Shown: piece after piece, positions 36,460-48,995 of the stretch | Layout: the number at the start of each line of letters is the position of its first letter | Numbering within the stretch: position 1 is the first letter of the stretch | From: Amia ocellicauda | Lineage: Eukaryota > Chordata > Actinopteri > Amiiformes > Amiidae | Direction: 5' to 3' | Length of the DNA stretch: 64,000 bases | Assembly (NCBI RefSeq): GCF_036373705.1 | Contig: NC_089867.1 | Coordinates: forward strand, 23,329,823 to 23,393,822 | Made by a program: the position numbers and the translations under genes | The notes under the pieces: generated by a model | Seen by the model: only the letters and a program-made list of their open reading frames with translations | Told to the model about the DNA's origin: nothing | The model's database searches: none

Positions 36460-36720
36460 AGGCTAATTGACGTAATTGTGCGTAACAGCACAGTGCAATG
36501 CAGACTCAGCTATTGCTCACAATTTTAGAAAGATCATGAATTAATAGGCTGATGCTTCATGTTCATTGCTGAAAATCACTTAAAAAGCACTTAATTAGCA
36601 TCACCTGTCCTGTTAGCCATTCTTCCTGCAGCAACGAAGCAACATCAGCGCATCTGACGGCATGTTTAGATGTAATGATTGCCTTCAGGGTTTATAGAAA
36701 GGTCTAGATGCACAAACAGC
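36460..36720. promoter_or_regulatory. candidate conserved non-coding element
   Basis: This block has dense homeodomain-like cores (GGCTAATTGACGTAATTG, CACTTAATTAGCATCACC), a CRE-like TGACGTAA, and a complex balanced tail (GCAACATCAGCGCATCTGAC). It has no coding frame or repeat structure. This is the strongest enhancer-like block in the window by eye, but untested. Confidence 0.25.
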
Positions 36721-39700
36721 TCACACTGAGAGAAGATATAAAAGCAAAGATTCAAGTTAGAATTTTGTGGAAGTTGACTTAAATAAGTGATGACTGTAAT
36801 TCATTTTAAATGTATTTCTTCTCCCCAGTCTGTGAAATAGAAACAATGTGGCATGATAGACCCAACGATCTCCTTATTTTGCAGAGGCAGTTTTCAAATG
36901 GAACCAGAGGGACCGAAACAGGGCCGACAGTTATTTTCAGTCGGCACATCCCACTATCTGCCCTTGTAAATGATGTCTGGCACATAGTGAAAACTTTTTT
37001 TTCATGGGGGTTGTTTTTATGAGTGTTTATGAGTTATTTATGAGTAATCGGAAAAGATCTAGACAAGCTGACCTCCAGCTTGGCATGTCAGCAAATAAAA
37101 CTGTGGAAAAACACAACATATTAATCACGTATGCTGGCGGCTCGTACCTCGAGCACAGAAACTTTGTTATAGATAAATCATATGGTTTAATTAATCATAT
37201 AGTAAACACGATATCCACTACCAAACTATGAACAGTCACTCATTGAGTTTGGGTGATATTATTTTTATTATTGCTATTATTAGTAGTATTAAAATTATTA
37301 TTAGTAGACACTAAGACATGCTAAAGAATCACTGAACATAATGACTCGAGTTGCCACTGGGAAGAGAAATGGGGTGGTCATTTATTCCACGGTGTTTCCG
37401 CTATCCAGGAAGTTACAGAACCCTTTTGACATCTGACCATATTTGAGGAGTTCTTCGTTTTAAAAGTGTTAAAAGTGTCTTATAGGATAGACCTGACCAT
37501 ATACAATAATCGCAACACGTGCACACGTAAAAACCATAAATCTAAAACCACGCTGCTTCCACTTGAAGTGGTCTGGAAAACGTCCCCATCATCGAGCTAT
37601 AATCTGAACATAGTCTCCACAACAACATCACTAGACAATGAGTTACTACCACAGGTCAGAGAGGGCTCTGATAAAGCTGGCAATAATTCTCCGGTGCTAG
37701 GCAGGTGGCTAGTGCAATCTCTTTAATTTTGCTGTTAGGAGATACAGGGAGATTTGATATCAGCACACAGAAGTGTGGGATCATAAACGAGAATAATCCT
37801 CATTGAGTGAAAGATCAACCCTGGAAGAGAGACCCAGGTCTTGTGACTCGTACAGTAGCCACAAGGTCCTGCGATATGTACAGTAGGGATGTCTATGCAT
37901 TTCAGCAGATTGCATGAGGATAAAACCCCAAAGGCTGTTATTTTATCTGTAAGAGATCTTATATGTTTATGCTTCTTGGTCGTGAAAGATTGCATGTCAT
38001 TTAAACTTGCATCAGGGAGGGTTAACCGAGTCTTTGGCACTTTAAAATTAATCTTGGTCAACAAGTACTCATAAATTGGTCATCCTCAACTAAACATGCC
38101 ACCCTAGACAAATAAAGACACTGATTGATTTTTCAATTTAAACATTGGTATATAGCCTTTTTTTCCTTTTCTTTTCAGTTTTAATCACAAACGTGAAAAT
38201 TAGTCATTCAGGCAGAATTTGTAATATATATGTCTGTGTGTGTACAAAACATTAATTCAAACTACGGAACTACGAAAACCAATTAACATCTTTCGAAATC
38301 CCTTATTGTGTTCTCAGATGTTAAGCTATGATTATTTTGTCTAATTGTTACATTTCCCTGTTTGCCTTCTAAAACGTCTGCCAAATGTATCTCCTAGTGT
38401 TTGTGTACGCGGAGTGCTTCAAAATATCCCCATCATCTGTATCATATTGCAGGTTTGAATTAAATAATCAACACAGGAAATATGACACATCAGATTTCAT
38501 AACCCCAACACCTCCACCATTAACACAGATGACAATATTGCTGGTCCACAAAGCAACTGAGAACTTTGGACTACAACATTGCACACACATTCCATCATAG
38601 TAATAAAGAAGATGTAAGATTTGACTCAGTAGCAGCAATATGATCATATTCAGAGTTTTTAAACCATAAAGTTAAAATATATACTTTAATAAGATTCATC
38701 TTATAACGAAAACAAAATGTATACCTTATTTTACAATACTGAGAAAGTAGTTGACTTATATTACTGAAGTATAATTATAGATTGAAATAAATGACTGTTA
38801 TTTATTAATATGTAAAATGTAACTATTAATTGTTATGACCTTTCTCTATAGTATTATGACAATCACACAATTCCAATGAATTATTCATATATTTTTCTTA
38901 TGGTGAACAAATCAAGTCTGTACTAAGCAAATGATAAACTATGAGAAGTTTAAATATTAGTATTCACGGTAAAGAAATGCTGTCTCTGAAGTGTTCCGGT
39001 GCTTTACTGTAGAAGTTGGAGTATTTAAGTCTCACTGTGTGAACCATTTTATGTTTGCTTATGAATTTTCTCAGCCCGAGGTAATCCTGATATACTGGCA
39101 ATAATGTATGTTCTTCTGGAAAGTGCCTCAGTGTAAAACACCCACATTAAAAAGGTCTGGTAAAAAATAACTGCAGTTATAAACCATTAACAGGTCTGTG
39201 GATTAAGCAACACTGTGAAATTGCACAGTGGATGACGTGGTGTTTTTGTTCGGTCTCGCTTCCTCTTGGGGCCATGTTAACCTTTTGCATTCTGATGACA
39301 CCTGACAGCACAACAGGCGATCCATACAGTCAACCGAAAGTGGTTTGGACAGTTTATTCGAGCACTTTAACTATGATGCTATGGTGGTGAACATCTCAGT
39401 GACTCTCTGGATGACAGGATTTCGAAGATGATATCTTCCCAAAATGCCCTCCATTCACAAAGGCCAACGCCCAACAGGTTTTATGAGTCGCTTCAACTTA
39501 CATGATTATATAAATTATATTATATAAACTACAGCAAATTATTTGTTAATTAAGTACTCAAGTGGACTTAAAGCCAGAAGACATGGAGTTCTTCAAAGAG
39601 CACAGCTGAGGACCCCTTATCTACCGTTAACAGGATGCTAGATCAATGCCTGTGAAAGTCTTGAATCTCTGGGTAAAGTCATAATTCTCTGAAGTGCATT

Positions 39701-40990
39701 CCCCTCAGGCAGGTAAAATAAATATTGAGAGAGACCTCCTGCAGAGCCCTCAGGACAATTACTGTTTCACGATGCCGCAAAGGGCTCTTTGGAGGGAGAA
39801 AGGCAGAAAACACATTACTAAAGCATTGCAAAAACACTCTATAATGTGCTATAATGGGTGTCTACAGAGGAAGAAGGAGGAAAATTAAACCAGTAAAATA
39901 AAATGATATATGTATACTTCCTTTTAAGTAACTTCAATTTGTTTAAGATTTATTTTTTTACCAAGTATCATCTGTGAATGTTTATAGGATACTTGTTCAC
40001 ACTGGACTGATTGCTAGGCTTAATTGTTGCAGGAAAGTTGACATAAGAATGAATAGGTGAACAGAGCCTATTAGAGAAAAAACTACAAAAGATAAGGATT
40101 TCATCACAGTTTCACGATACATCACTTGTAATGAGTTAATAGTGGAAACTATTTTAACCTTTATCTCTGCTAAGCGTTTAAAAGGGCAACTTGCCCGCTG
40201 CTCGTCCTTGTGTGTCCAACCCTTCTAAGCGCAATGAAACAACAGCTGCAATGTGAAATCCTCCATAAAAACGCACTGTGCTACTTACTTGTAGGAACTC
40301 AAATATATTTATCAACATTGTTTATTTACTGGCCTAAAGCTGACATTAGTTACTTCTAAACTGCTCAAAAATTTGATATAATGGTCTAATTGTACTACAT
40401 TTTTGCTTTTACTTCATGAAGGAGAGGTGAGCGCCTTGCAAGAAACCTCTATGTTGAATTGACTCCTTAACCCAGATCACAAACACCGACCTCCACAAAC
40501 AAGTGTCCACGCTCCGACACACTGTCCCTGCCTGACACGCACAGTGGGCCAGGGAAAGGGTTGTGCCCTTATCAGCACATCCTACACTCTCAACACACCC
40601 ACAATTACACTCGACTAATATATTGCACTCTCACAGATGGTGAGGATTTCACAATTCCCCAGGTATCTTCGCTGTGTAATATGGCTTTCATGGCAAAGCT
40701 GTAACCTGCTTTAACGCAGAGAAATATCGAGTTTATCAGCTACGTTTGGGTGACCTTTCGTTTTATGTGCTTCTGGAGCCCTTAATGGCTTCATTTTGTC
40801 GTAAAGTAATTGAGTGGGGATAAGAAAGTTTCAGTCAGACGTTGTCTGGTAGGTATTACCGGAGGAGAGGACACCTGCAGTTACTGCGTGGGCTTTCACC
40901 CCACTGTCCTGGCCCTGTTCTGGAGATCATTAGGAGTGAGATGTACTTTGTAATAATAAATAAATACATTTCAATTAACTTCACAATGGC

Positions 40991-41103
40991 CATACAGCCC
41001 TTCTTTAAGCAAATGTCCAAGAATCAGAGAATCAATCCTTGATAACCAAATGAGACCGGTGGGCTGAGTGGCCTATTCCCCTTTCCAACTTTTCTAATGT
41101 GCT
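40991..41103 (-). repeat. fragment related to the LINE-like repeat at 22254
   Basis: The phrase GGTGGGCTGAGTGGCCTATT followed by CCCCTTTCCAACTTTTCTAA is a diverged reverse complement of the start of the repeat at 22254. The left edge is uncertain. Confidence 0.3.
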
Positions 41104-43940
41104 TTTTTCATGGTCTTGTTTTGAGCTGTCACTCTACACAACTCAACCAGCTGTTTCAGAGGCGACACATTCATTGGCATCTCTTGAAAGACCCTGTCAA
41201 TGAATAGCATTGGTCTTGTTGACTCACATGCCTGCTTTTTCCTCCACACTCCCCCACCTAGCCACGGTGCTTAAATTGAACAATGCACTACAAACATGGA
41301 GTAAAACAATAGTACCAAAGGAGAGCCTTTAAAGCTATTGAAAACATAAGCAAGCCCTACATGTTTTCCCATAGAGGAAAAAAAAGATTTTGGAGATGAA
41401 CTAGTGGTATGAAAAAGCAAGACTGTGGAGTATATATATAATAATACAGGCATTGAGAGAGTAATTGTTCTAATAAGTCAGCTATGTTTACAGAAACCAT
41501 CTGTGAGGCTTGAAAGTTTACTCCCTTAAAAGAAATGCAAATGAAGCCTGTTTCGATATTAAAAGTATGACAAGCTTATCGAGAGGACTGCTGCAGATGT
41601 CTGCACAAGAGTGGGTTTCCACTACTATCGTAAAGTTGCACTTTAATAAATTAATCTCCAGCATACACTTTCATTTAGATGAATGTAAAAAAGGAACGGG
41701 GGATAACAATTTTTTAAAATTAGAGTGATGTTAATAGTGGCAATTATGTGCAGGATGTATCAGAGCCTTTCAATCTGGGAAGATTCGTAAGATGCGTAAA
41801 ATGATTTTTCATGCATTCACCTTTGTTGGTTGCCATAACAATGCTTTATGCAGGAAAACCTACTGCACCTGGCCTGCAGTCAAAACCCAAAGCCATTCAC
41901 ACACGTCTGCCTCCATACAGGAGATGTTACGATGACAGTTTGTGTTAGTGTCACCAGGGCCATCAGGGGTCGCACAGTGGAGACACGCTTGCATAATGTG
42001 CGTGGATGAAGAAAAGGTGCCATCTGTTCTAAAGCATGAGCACGGCCGTGCGGACAAAATAAATATGAAATTAAAAAGCAAAAACACACATTAATGTTGC
42101 ATATTTCCCAGCTGAATGCATTTGACCTTCACTGTGACTATTGGAGCCAGGAAGTAAAACAGTTTTTTGTTATTATAATTAGAAATTTACATGTTTGCAC
42201 TGAAAACACCATAAAGAAATGACAAAGGCGATAAAGGAATTAGCATCAGAAATGATATGGTTTTATGTGAAACACTTCTGTAAATATTCAATTGCATTAA
42301 CAAACTGACACCTGCTCTATTCCAGAACATCTGAAAAGTGGCTGGAATTGACAGAATTGACAGAATCACTTTATGTGATATGGCGGGTTGACTATGAATA
42401 TCTGTATCAGGATATTCTGAATTAATTAAATAACTTTTGAGACTTTGACATGCGTGGAAAGTTAGAAAATGCCAGGGGCGTCAGAGGGGTGTAGAACTTT
42501 CAGGGCTGACAATCACAACAGGCTGAGTGTTGACACATTGCATTGAATAGTCACAGCTCGAAAACATTTATCAATGGAATAATATCCAAACATTCAACCA
42601 AAGAGAGGTGCACAGCAGATTAATTAAGGGGCCGTGAGTCACATTATGCTTTAGTCATCACTCATATCTGAGCGGTATGAAAGGAAAATGTTTTTCATTC
42701 ACATTTTCAAGGTTTTTACCAGGAAATTCTGATGACTGCTGATAACAGGATATGCATTCAATGCGTCCCCACAGGAGTTAGCCACTTGGCTTTAGAGTTG
42801 ACTCAGCACAGAAAGCCAAGCTGATCTTGAATGTGGGGCTGCGTGTTACATTTCAGGGTACCACTGCACACATCCCCTCTAAGCCTCGGAGCAGCAATTT
42901 CATTACAAACAGCGTGCAGTGCAAGCAAAAGTAGCAATAATTATGATAATTTTAAATGACCCTTGTTATACGAAAGACAAAACCAGTTACTCCACGCAGA
43001 TTGTAATGGAATAAGAAAGTTAGAATTTACCTTACAAACACCTCCAGCAAATCGTGCACTTTTACAGCATAATCCATTGGTTTCTCTTTTGACTATAGCA
43101 ATGGCTAAAGTGTGTTGTTGTCAGAGACTGGGGATGAGTGGGAGCGGACAGTGAGAACTTACACACATCCACGTACAAAACAGTTTAGAGAAACAACATC
43201 TGATTTCAAATCACTCCGCTTTTGTAGAGGATTTTCTTTGAGATGCTTTCAACGGATTCGAGATGGCCGTGTAACTGAAGTAGCACTGACAAATGTTAGG
43301 TATAAGTAAAACAGAACAGACAAATATCTTGAATTAATAAACAGAGACCTGCGCTAAAGTGCAGGTTCCAATTACAGAAGAAATAACAGAAGAGTGAAGT
43401 TACAACATACCTATTAAAGCTTTTAGTAAAATACCTGTGTTTACACATAACATAGTTTAATGACAGGTTTACAGTCATTTATATTACAGTTTAAATTTAG
43501 CTAATGGATTTAAGAGAATTCTGGTCTAATTTTACTACATTTTTCCATTCTTAGACATTACAAAGTTCAGTACCATTTGTTTTTACAATCATGCATTTAA
43601 TACAGTACTCTAACAGTACCTTATATAGTAATGTTTCTTCTTCTAACTGTTCAGTTATTAAATGAAAATAGATCTAATACATGGTATTATTGATTAACAG
43701 CCTTGTGTATTAAATGTCAGTCCTATGTAATGACAAGAAACACAGCACTGTGGTGTCCAGTGCGGTTTGTGACTTTACACGGTTGACTGACCCAGGAATG
43801 TTCCAGAAGGTCTAGAAGTACTAAAACAGGCTTGAGAACTGTTTGATTGGATGAGTGAGCAGAAGGAGTAAGGTCTAGTGCGTGTGAAGGGATGTGACCA
43901 AATAAGGTTGCTATCCAAAGTAACAGTGCCGAACATAAAA
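41104..43940. other. intergenic upstream of guanylin, no gene seen
   Basis: No supported exon. A block near 42440-42690 has the look of conserved non-coding DNA. No transposon ends were recognised. Confidence 0.4.
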
Positions 43941-43964
43941 TCATTAATTAACCTTGGAGATAAG
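43941..43964. promoter_or_regulatory. candidate HNF1 half-site and GATA site upstream of guanylin
   Basis: The sequence TCATTAATTAACC contains GTTAATTAAT on the minus strand, a partial match to the HNF1 consensus, and is followed by AGATAAG, a GATA-factor site. Mammalian guanylin genes are known to use HNF1 in gut epithelium. The sites lie about 240 bp upstream of the TATA-like box. Matches this short also occur by chance. Confidence 0.3.
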
Positions 43965-44181
43965 ATCCGAGAAACAAACGTTTCACTGTAGACACAGCAG
44001 GGGGCTGCGTTTATGGGCAGGAATGAGACCTGACACAGATGAGATCACTGAAAACACAAATTCCCCTTTATGACACCATTAAACTTCAATGCCATAGCTA
44101 TCCACTAACCATTCGGAAAGCCTCCGTCCATAACCGTTTAGCCAATCGTGCGCTTACAAGGTGATCGAGTAATCTGCCAGA

Positions 44182-44190
44182 CTTTAAAAG
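44182..44190 (+). promoter_or_regulatory. TATA-like box of guanylin
   Basis: CTTTAAAAG lies 106 bp before the guanylin ATG, in a good position for a TATA box with transcription starting about 30 bp downstream and a short 5' UTR. Confidence 0.5.
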
Positions 44191-44295
44191 GAGGGAATGA
44201 GCTGGCGGAGGGCAGAAACATCAACAGAAACAGCTTTGTTGAAATACACAAGCAGGACAAACAAAGTCACGAGAAAGACTAACCGGAGCGTCATC

Positions 44296-44367
44296 ATGAA
44301 GTGTGTGCTGGCAACTGTGTTCTGCCTCGTGGCACTTTGCGTGTTTTCAGATGCAGTGCAGGTGAAA
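44296..44367 (+). CDS. guca2a: guanylin exon 1 (signal peptide)
   Basis: This exon encodes MKCVLATVFCLVALCVFSDA then VQVK (24 residues), ending in AAA followed by donor GTAAGT at 44368. Start chosen because only this Met gives a signal peptide and the usual precursor length; the open frame upstream in the 5' UTR is chance. Confidence 0.93.
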
Positions 44368-46516
44368 GTAAGTGACTTTCTTATGGTTCCTCTGTCTGAA
44401 AATGTGAACCGGCTTTTTAACAACTTAAACCAGTGATCTATCTTGGCTAAGTTCTGATGCTTTTGTGAGTAAAACATTTCAAAACAATATATTGAAACTT
44501 CATGTAACATTATTTTGAATTCTAGAATATATTGGCAGGGCATATGGGCATGAATATTCCGTCACTTTTGGACACACTGAGGTGTAGGGAGTATTTAGGT
44601 ACAAGATTAGTACAGTGAAGGGCAGAGCATTTTATTCCATTGTCTTTAGTGAAATTCCACAAGAAGTGACTTCATTACCTATCCTTAACACTCCATCATG
44701 TGTGGAAGGAGCCTAAACAGAAACCTTTAGCCCGAATGCTCCTTCTGAAAACAAGGCATGGTCTGAATTGGATTAGCCTCCACAAGCTGCAGCCCATGTC
44801 ACTGACGTTGTCCAGGGCAGAAGTGCCATGAGCGGTATGGGACGTACAGTGTCGTACTAGAGCTCATTATTAGCATCATATCATGCGGGGGCATCACCAA
44901 TGCAGCCCTGACATCAGCACGGTGACCTGCGTTGGGTCAACATCGTAACTTCAAGAGTTCAGTGTAGGTGAAGTGAGAATGAGAGATGAAATGGGATTCT
45001 TTTAAAGCTTCCCGTCCAGAGCTGAAAAATGTGTGAAGTCTTCCCTTTCCTTCAATAATAATGCTGCCCCTAGACCAATCTGGTGTGAAGACCCCCATAC
45101 AGACAGGCTGCTAGTACAATAGCTTTTTGTTTCCTACCAATGACAGCGATTGTCCATTGTGTTCTCTCTCTAGGAAGGGGATTTCACTTTCTCCTTGGAG
45201 GCTGTGAAGAAGCTGAAGGAGGTGATGGACGCCAGTGCTGTGAAGAACCCCCGTCTGGCCAAGACAAGCTTGCCAGCCTCCTGTTCCGACCCAGACCTGC
45301 CTGCGGAGTTCCTGCCCTTGTGCCAGAGCTCACGACCCGGCATGTCCTTCTACAGACTGGGTGAGTGTTCTCATACCTACGTCCTGGGGGGCTTTAGGGT
45401 GTTGTGGTTTTAAGGTACCCAATGTTATGTCAGGAGGGGTTATCCCAGTCTAGAGCTAATCTGAGCCTGGAAACCCAACTGCAAATGTTCTAGTTTCAAG
45501 ACTTTGGGCTCTGTCACACTGTAGGACTTATCTTGTATCAAAGTAGTGCTGATGGGATTATACAATGCTGTGTAGTAGACAAGTATTAAGCAAATTTCAT
45601 AAAACACTCATTTAATCAGGGTTGTATATACAAAAATGAATTGACTTCGGAATTGATTAAGTCCTGGATCGTAGGCTTAACCTATGGCAGTTCAAGATTT
45701 CTCTAAAGCTGGTTGGGGATTATTTCCGCGAAATATGCAATTCTGTTCCAGCAGCCTCTCAGAAACGGCACAATGGCCATGAAATATGTAGTAATTACAC
45801 GGATTCGTGCATCCATATCTTTGGTGAAGATGAATAATATCACGTTTCCTGGGCAACATGTTCCTTTTTGTTTCTCTCAGGATTGTACATTACTTGATTG
45901 CGGGGAGTATTAAACTGATCACTGACATTAGACGACCCATAACTTGTCTAGCGTTCATAGATTTGATGGATTTTGAGCTTTGCATCCGTGTGCAGTGATT
46001 CTCAGTTGGAGAAGCCATTCAGTGCCCTAACAAATGCACATACTACTAATGAATCTACACACTGACAATCCTGCCTTTCGTGACCAGAACTGATTAACTA
46101 AAGCAAGCAGGTCAAGGCTAGATCAATCTATACCTTTATGGCATCTTATCAAAACTTTAAAAGTTTACAATTTCTATCAGACAATGTAATTATTAATCTG
46201 CATGCCAATTAACTTTATCAGAAAAGAAATAAAAGTGTTGAAACATTGTGGCTGTTTATAAAAGGCACCACATAGTTATCTGAATACCTTATGGTCATTA
46301 ATATACTTAGGTCAATAGCAATAATGATACAATTCGACATTCTAATTAATCATCCATCAGTGAGGAAATTTACGACAACTGTACGTCTGTGTGAGGAAGT
46401 AAACAGTCGACTAAAATGTGCGTCTGATTGTCTTCCTTCTCTTTGTTTCAGCTCTCTTGGCAGAGGAGCCTGATGTCTGTGAGATCTGTGCCTTCGCTGC
46501 GTGCACCGGCTGCTGA
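44296..46516 (+). CDS. guca2a: guanylin precursor (three exons)
   Basis: Exons 44296-44367, 45174-45360 and 46452-46516 join to a 107-residue precursor with intron phases 0 and 1. The secreted peptide activates guanylyl cyclase C on intestinal epithelium, raising cGMP and driving chloride and water secretion. Residues 1 to about 20 are a signal peptide (MKCVLATVFCLVALCVFSDA). The propeptide has the family motif EGDFTFSLEAVKKLKEVMD and a cysteine pair (61, 74). The mature end PDVCEICAFAACTGC has four cysteines at 96, 99, 104 and 107, bonded 1-3 and 2-4 in this family. It ends at the last Cys without an extra Leu, which marks guanylin rather than uroguanylin. The uroguanylin gene follows 2.4 kb downstream on the same strand. 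Confidence 0.95.
45174..45360 (+). CDS. guca2a: guanylin exon 2 (propeptide)
   Basis: The acceptor is CTCTCTCTAG ending at 45173 and the donor GG then GTGAGT starts at 45361. The exon is 187 bp, encoding EGDFTFSLEAVKKLKEVMDA through SFYRL plus one base. In this family the propeptide segment helps fold the mature peptide. Confidence 0.94.
46452..46516 (+). CDS. guca2a: guanylin exon 3 (mature peptide)
   Basis: The acceptor is TTTGTTTCAG ending at 46451. The exon encodes ALLAEEPDVCEICAFAACTG plus the final Cys and TGA. The first Ala is split across the junction. Confidence 0.95.
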
Positions 46517-46761
46517 GCTGTGAACGCTCCTGATCCTTAAAGACTATATATTATATATATACATTTGTGTAAACTTGTTTTAATGCATGGTTTGTGTATG
46601 TCCTGCTATTAGTTGGTAGGTACATATTTGGATAGTAAACACCTATTGAAAACACCACCAGTCTCAGCACGGCACAACCACAACCAAATCTTTATGGAGA
46701 AAAACAGATATTACAAAGAAAAACACTGACACTTTATAAAAGATATATTCCCTAAAATAAA
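46517..46761 (+). other. guanylin 3' UTR with polyadenylation signal
   Basis: Directly after TGA; AATAAA at 46756-46761 is the first good signal. A second AATAAA lies at 47166-47171. A TA-rich run follows the stop codon at about 46545-46562. Confidence 0.5.
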
Positions 46762-48830
46762 TGTGTACATTTGTATCAATCCTCATTCTGTTCCCTGAGC
46801 CCAAGCCCAAGTAAAAAGGAAAGTTGTATTTTTTACAAGTATGTTTTCTTGTATTTTTCGTTCTTCTGGATTGTGTCCTTAACAATGCTGTTCAAAACTA
46901 TTTTCTGCTGTTGAAATGTCAGCTTTGACCTACAGTTACTGTAAGTTACAGGGCAGGTTGTATCTGCTTAACATTGTCTTTGAAAAAGCACACCTACTGT
47001 CACTATTTCTTCACTGTTTTGTCAAAGTTACAGTGGCTGCAGTTTCTCACAAGTCTTTATTCTTATTTAAAGTGGTTCCAAGAATTTCATTTTTTTACAA
47101 TATCAATGGATGTGTTATATGTTTTGTATACTTAATAATTCATATTTTTATCACTACACGCTTTTAATAAAACAATCTAAAAAAATGTTTTGCAATTGCA
47201 ATTTTTATCTTACACAATCATTCCTAAATGTAATGGTTTAATTTGGGTAAATTCTGGGCAGATTGCAGATCTACCAATTAATCAATTATGTATTGGGCAG
47301 CTTTTTCAGAACATTATTTACACTTCTGTCAGCACGACTGCACCGAACAGATTTGTAAAGCTTATTGCTTTCCTCTATGGTTACCCTCCAGACAAATTAG
47401 TCTGAATAAAGTCAAATCACCAAATAATTTGACAAGGATGAATGATAGGGACATTTATGAATGTTGTAATAGTGTATTTCCCGAACAATCATTCTTTGAC
47501 GAACTTAAAATCCATACTAGATTTGTTATTTATATAAAATACTTAACACCACATATAACATGACTGTAAACAACAATGTCCTTCCCATAAAAACACACCA
47601 CAAACACAATATGAAACAACGACAAATTAGAACCACTTAGCTGACAAGGGCACAGAGAACTCAACAGAGATGTAATGAGGGCAAATCTCGCCAGGTATTT
47701 TATTAGATATGTACCAACAGAGGGGAGGGGGTACTAGGCTCATTTTGGTGCCAGGCACACACAGGTATCCTATAAAGTACATCATAGAATAAAGAGATGG
47801 GCTCCCACAAAATCAAAACAGTCTGAGAACAGATTTTAAATATTCATTCCGAACTTGCCGAACAACCCGGACAATCTGCTCTCGACCTTTGAACACGTCT
47901 GAAAATCTGCTTTCACCAGCCTGCACTTGTTTGGGGGTGTAAAGAATGGAAACATTGATTTTTTATTTGCTAGACAAGAAAGTACAGGTATTTATTTTGA
48001 TATATCCCAGAGAGGGGCTTTCTGGTTGACTGCACTATGACTGCTGTTTTTGTTGTTTCTGGGTTTTGTGACCCTATACGAAGTTTCTATGTGTTGGATA
48101 GATTCAGATAGATATTAATCCAAAAGGGTATTTCCCAGTAAAATCTAATACATAACTGCTTTGCCTTGCCTTTCCATGACTGGCACCATCTACCCTGCTG
48201 TAAATTAAATTACTGGGCTGTTTTCCCACAATATGCCCACAGTGATAAAACTAGGCACTTTGTTTAGTATAAAAAGGAAACAGGCTTAGAAACCCCTTGA
48301 GGCTCCCAGAGTCTCAGTTCAACTTAATTCTGCAATATTTACTAAATAGAATCAACTAATTTGTCACCCTTGGAATATTATTAAAATCAACAATTCCCAC
48401 TACATCCAGTCCTTATGTTATATTATAGATTGATAGATGAGGGCTCCAGTATAAAGCTAATAAACCACTACATTGCAGTTTTTCCAACAGAAAAAGCCTT
48501 ACACAACTGGAGTCTGCTATGGAGTCATGTGATTTGTAGATGTTTGCTTGTCTTTTGTCTTTTTTTCGTTTTTTAATCATGAGGTTCAACAGACAAAAAG
48601 GCAGGCGATGTACCCCAATTGAAAAGTATACACCTTGGAAGCTGAACTAATTGCCTGAACTATCTTGTGCAATAAGGCAAATTTAGGGTGCCATAAATAC
48701 AGATAAGACCTGGAAAGATGTGCTATAGGTCAGTTTCTCCCCAATTAACCTCAAAGCAATCAATTGTCCTGGTGCCAGGTACCCTCCAGTCAATGCACAT
48801 TAATAGGTTACTTAGTAAACTGCCCAGAAG
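46762..48830. other. intergenic between guanylin and uroguanylin
   Basis: No exon is supported. A strong TATA-box match TATAAAAAGG lies at 48268-48277, but it is about 650 bp before the uroguanylin start and would imply an unusually long leader or an upstream exon. Confidence 0.45.
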
Positions 48831-48833
48831 CAC

Positions 48834-48842
48834 TTAATAAAA
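48834..48842 (+). promoter_or_regulatory. candidate TATA box of uroguanylin
   Basis: TTAATAAAA lies 93 bp before the ATG, a spacing similar to that in the guanylin gene (106 bp). Confidence 0.35.
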
Positions 48843-48926
48843 CCGAAGTTTGCTCAACCTCAGTCTTAAATTAGACTGTCTGATCAACTTATACGGACAC
48901 TACAGATTAGACCAAACGAGTGAAAA

Positions 48927-48995
48927 ATGAAAGCTTTTCCAGTTTTCCTCCTGTGTTCCTGCTTCGTGTGGAACTCCCAAAGTGTGACGGTCGTG
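48927..48995 (+). CDS. guca2b: uroguanylin exon 1 (signal peptide)
   Basis: This exon encodes 23 residues, MKAFPVFLLCSCFVWNSQSV then TVV, followed by donor GTAAGT at 48996. It has the same layout as guanylin exon 1. Confidence 0.92.

Larger units (their letters stand above)
31157..40990. other. gene desert, no gene seen
   Basis: Nearly 10 kb of AT-rich sequence with no supported exon, RNA gene or transposon. Small features are a CT repeat (35417-35448), an AT run (about 35848-35861) and a few blocks with conserved-non-coding texture (32630-32820 and 36460-36720). Short open frames here lack domains and splice context. Confidence 0.4.

Noticed and set aside
48268..48277. Perfect TATA box TATAAAAAGG as uroguanylin promoter
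   Set aside because: It is about 650 bp from the ATG; the weaker box at 48834 matches the spacing in the sister gene. Not excluded if an upstream leader exists.
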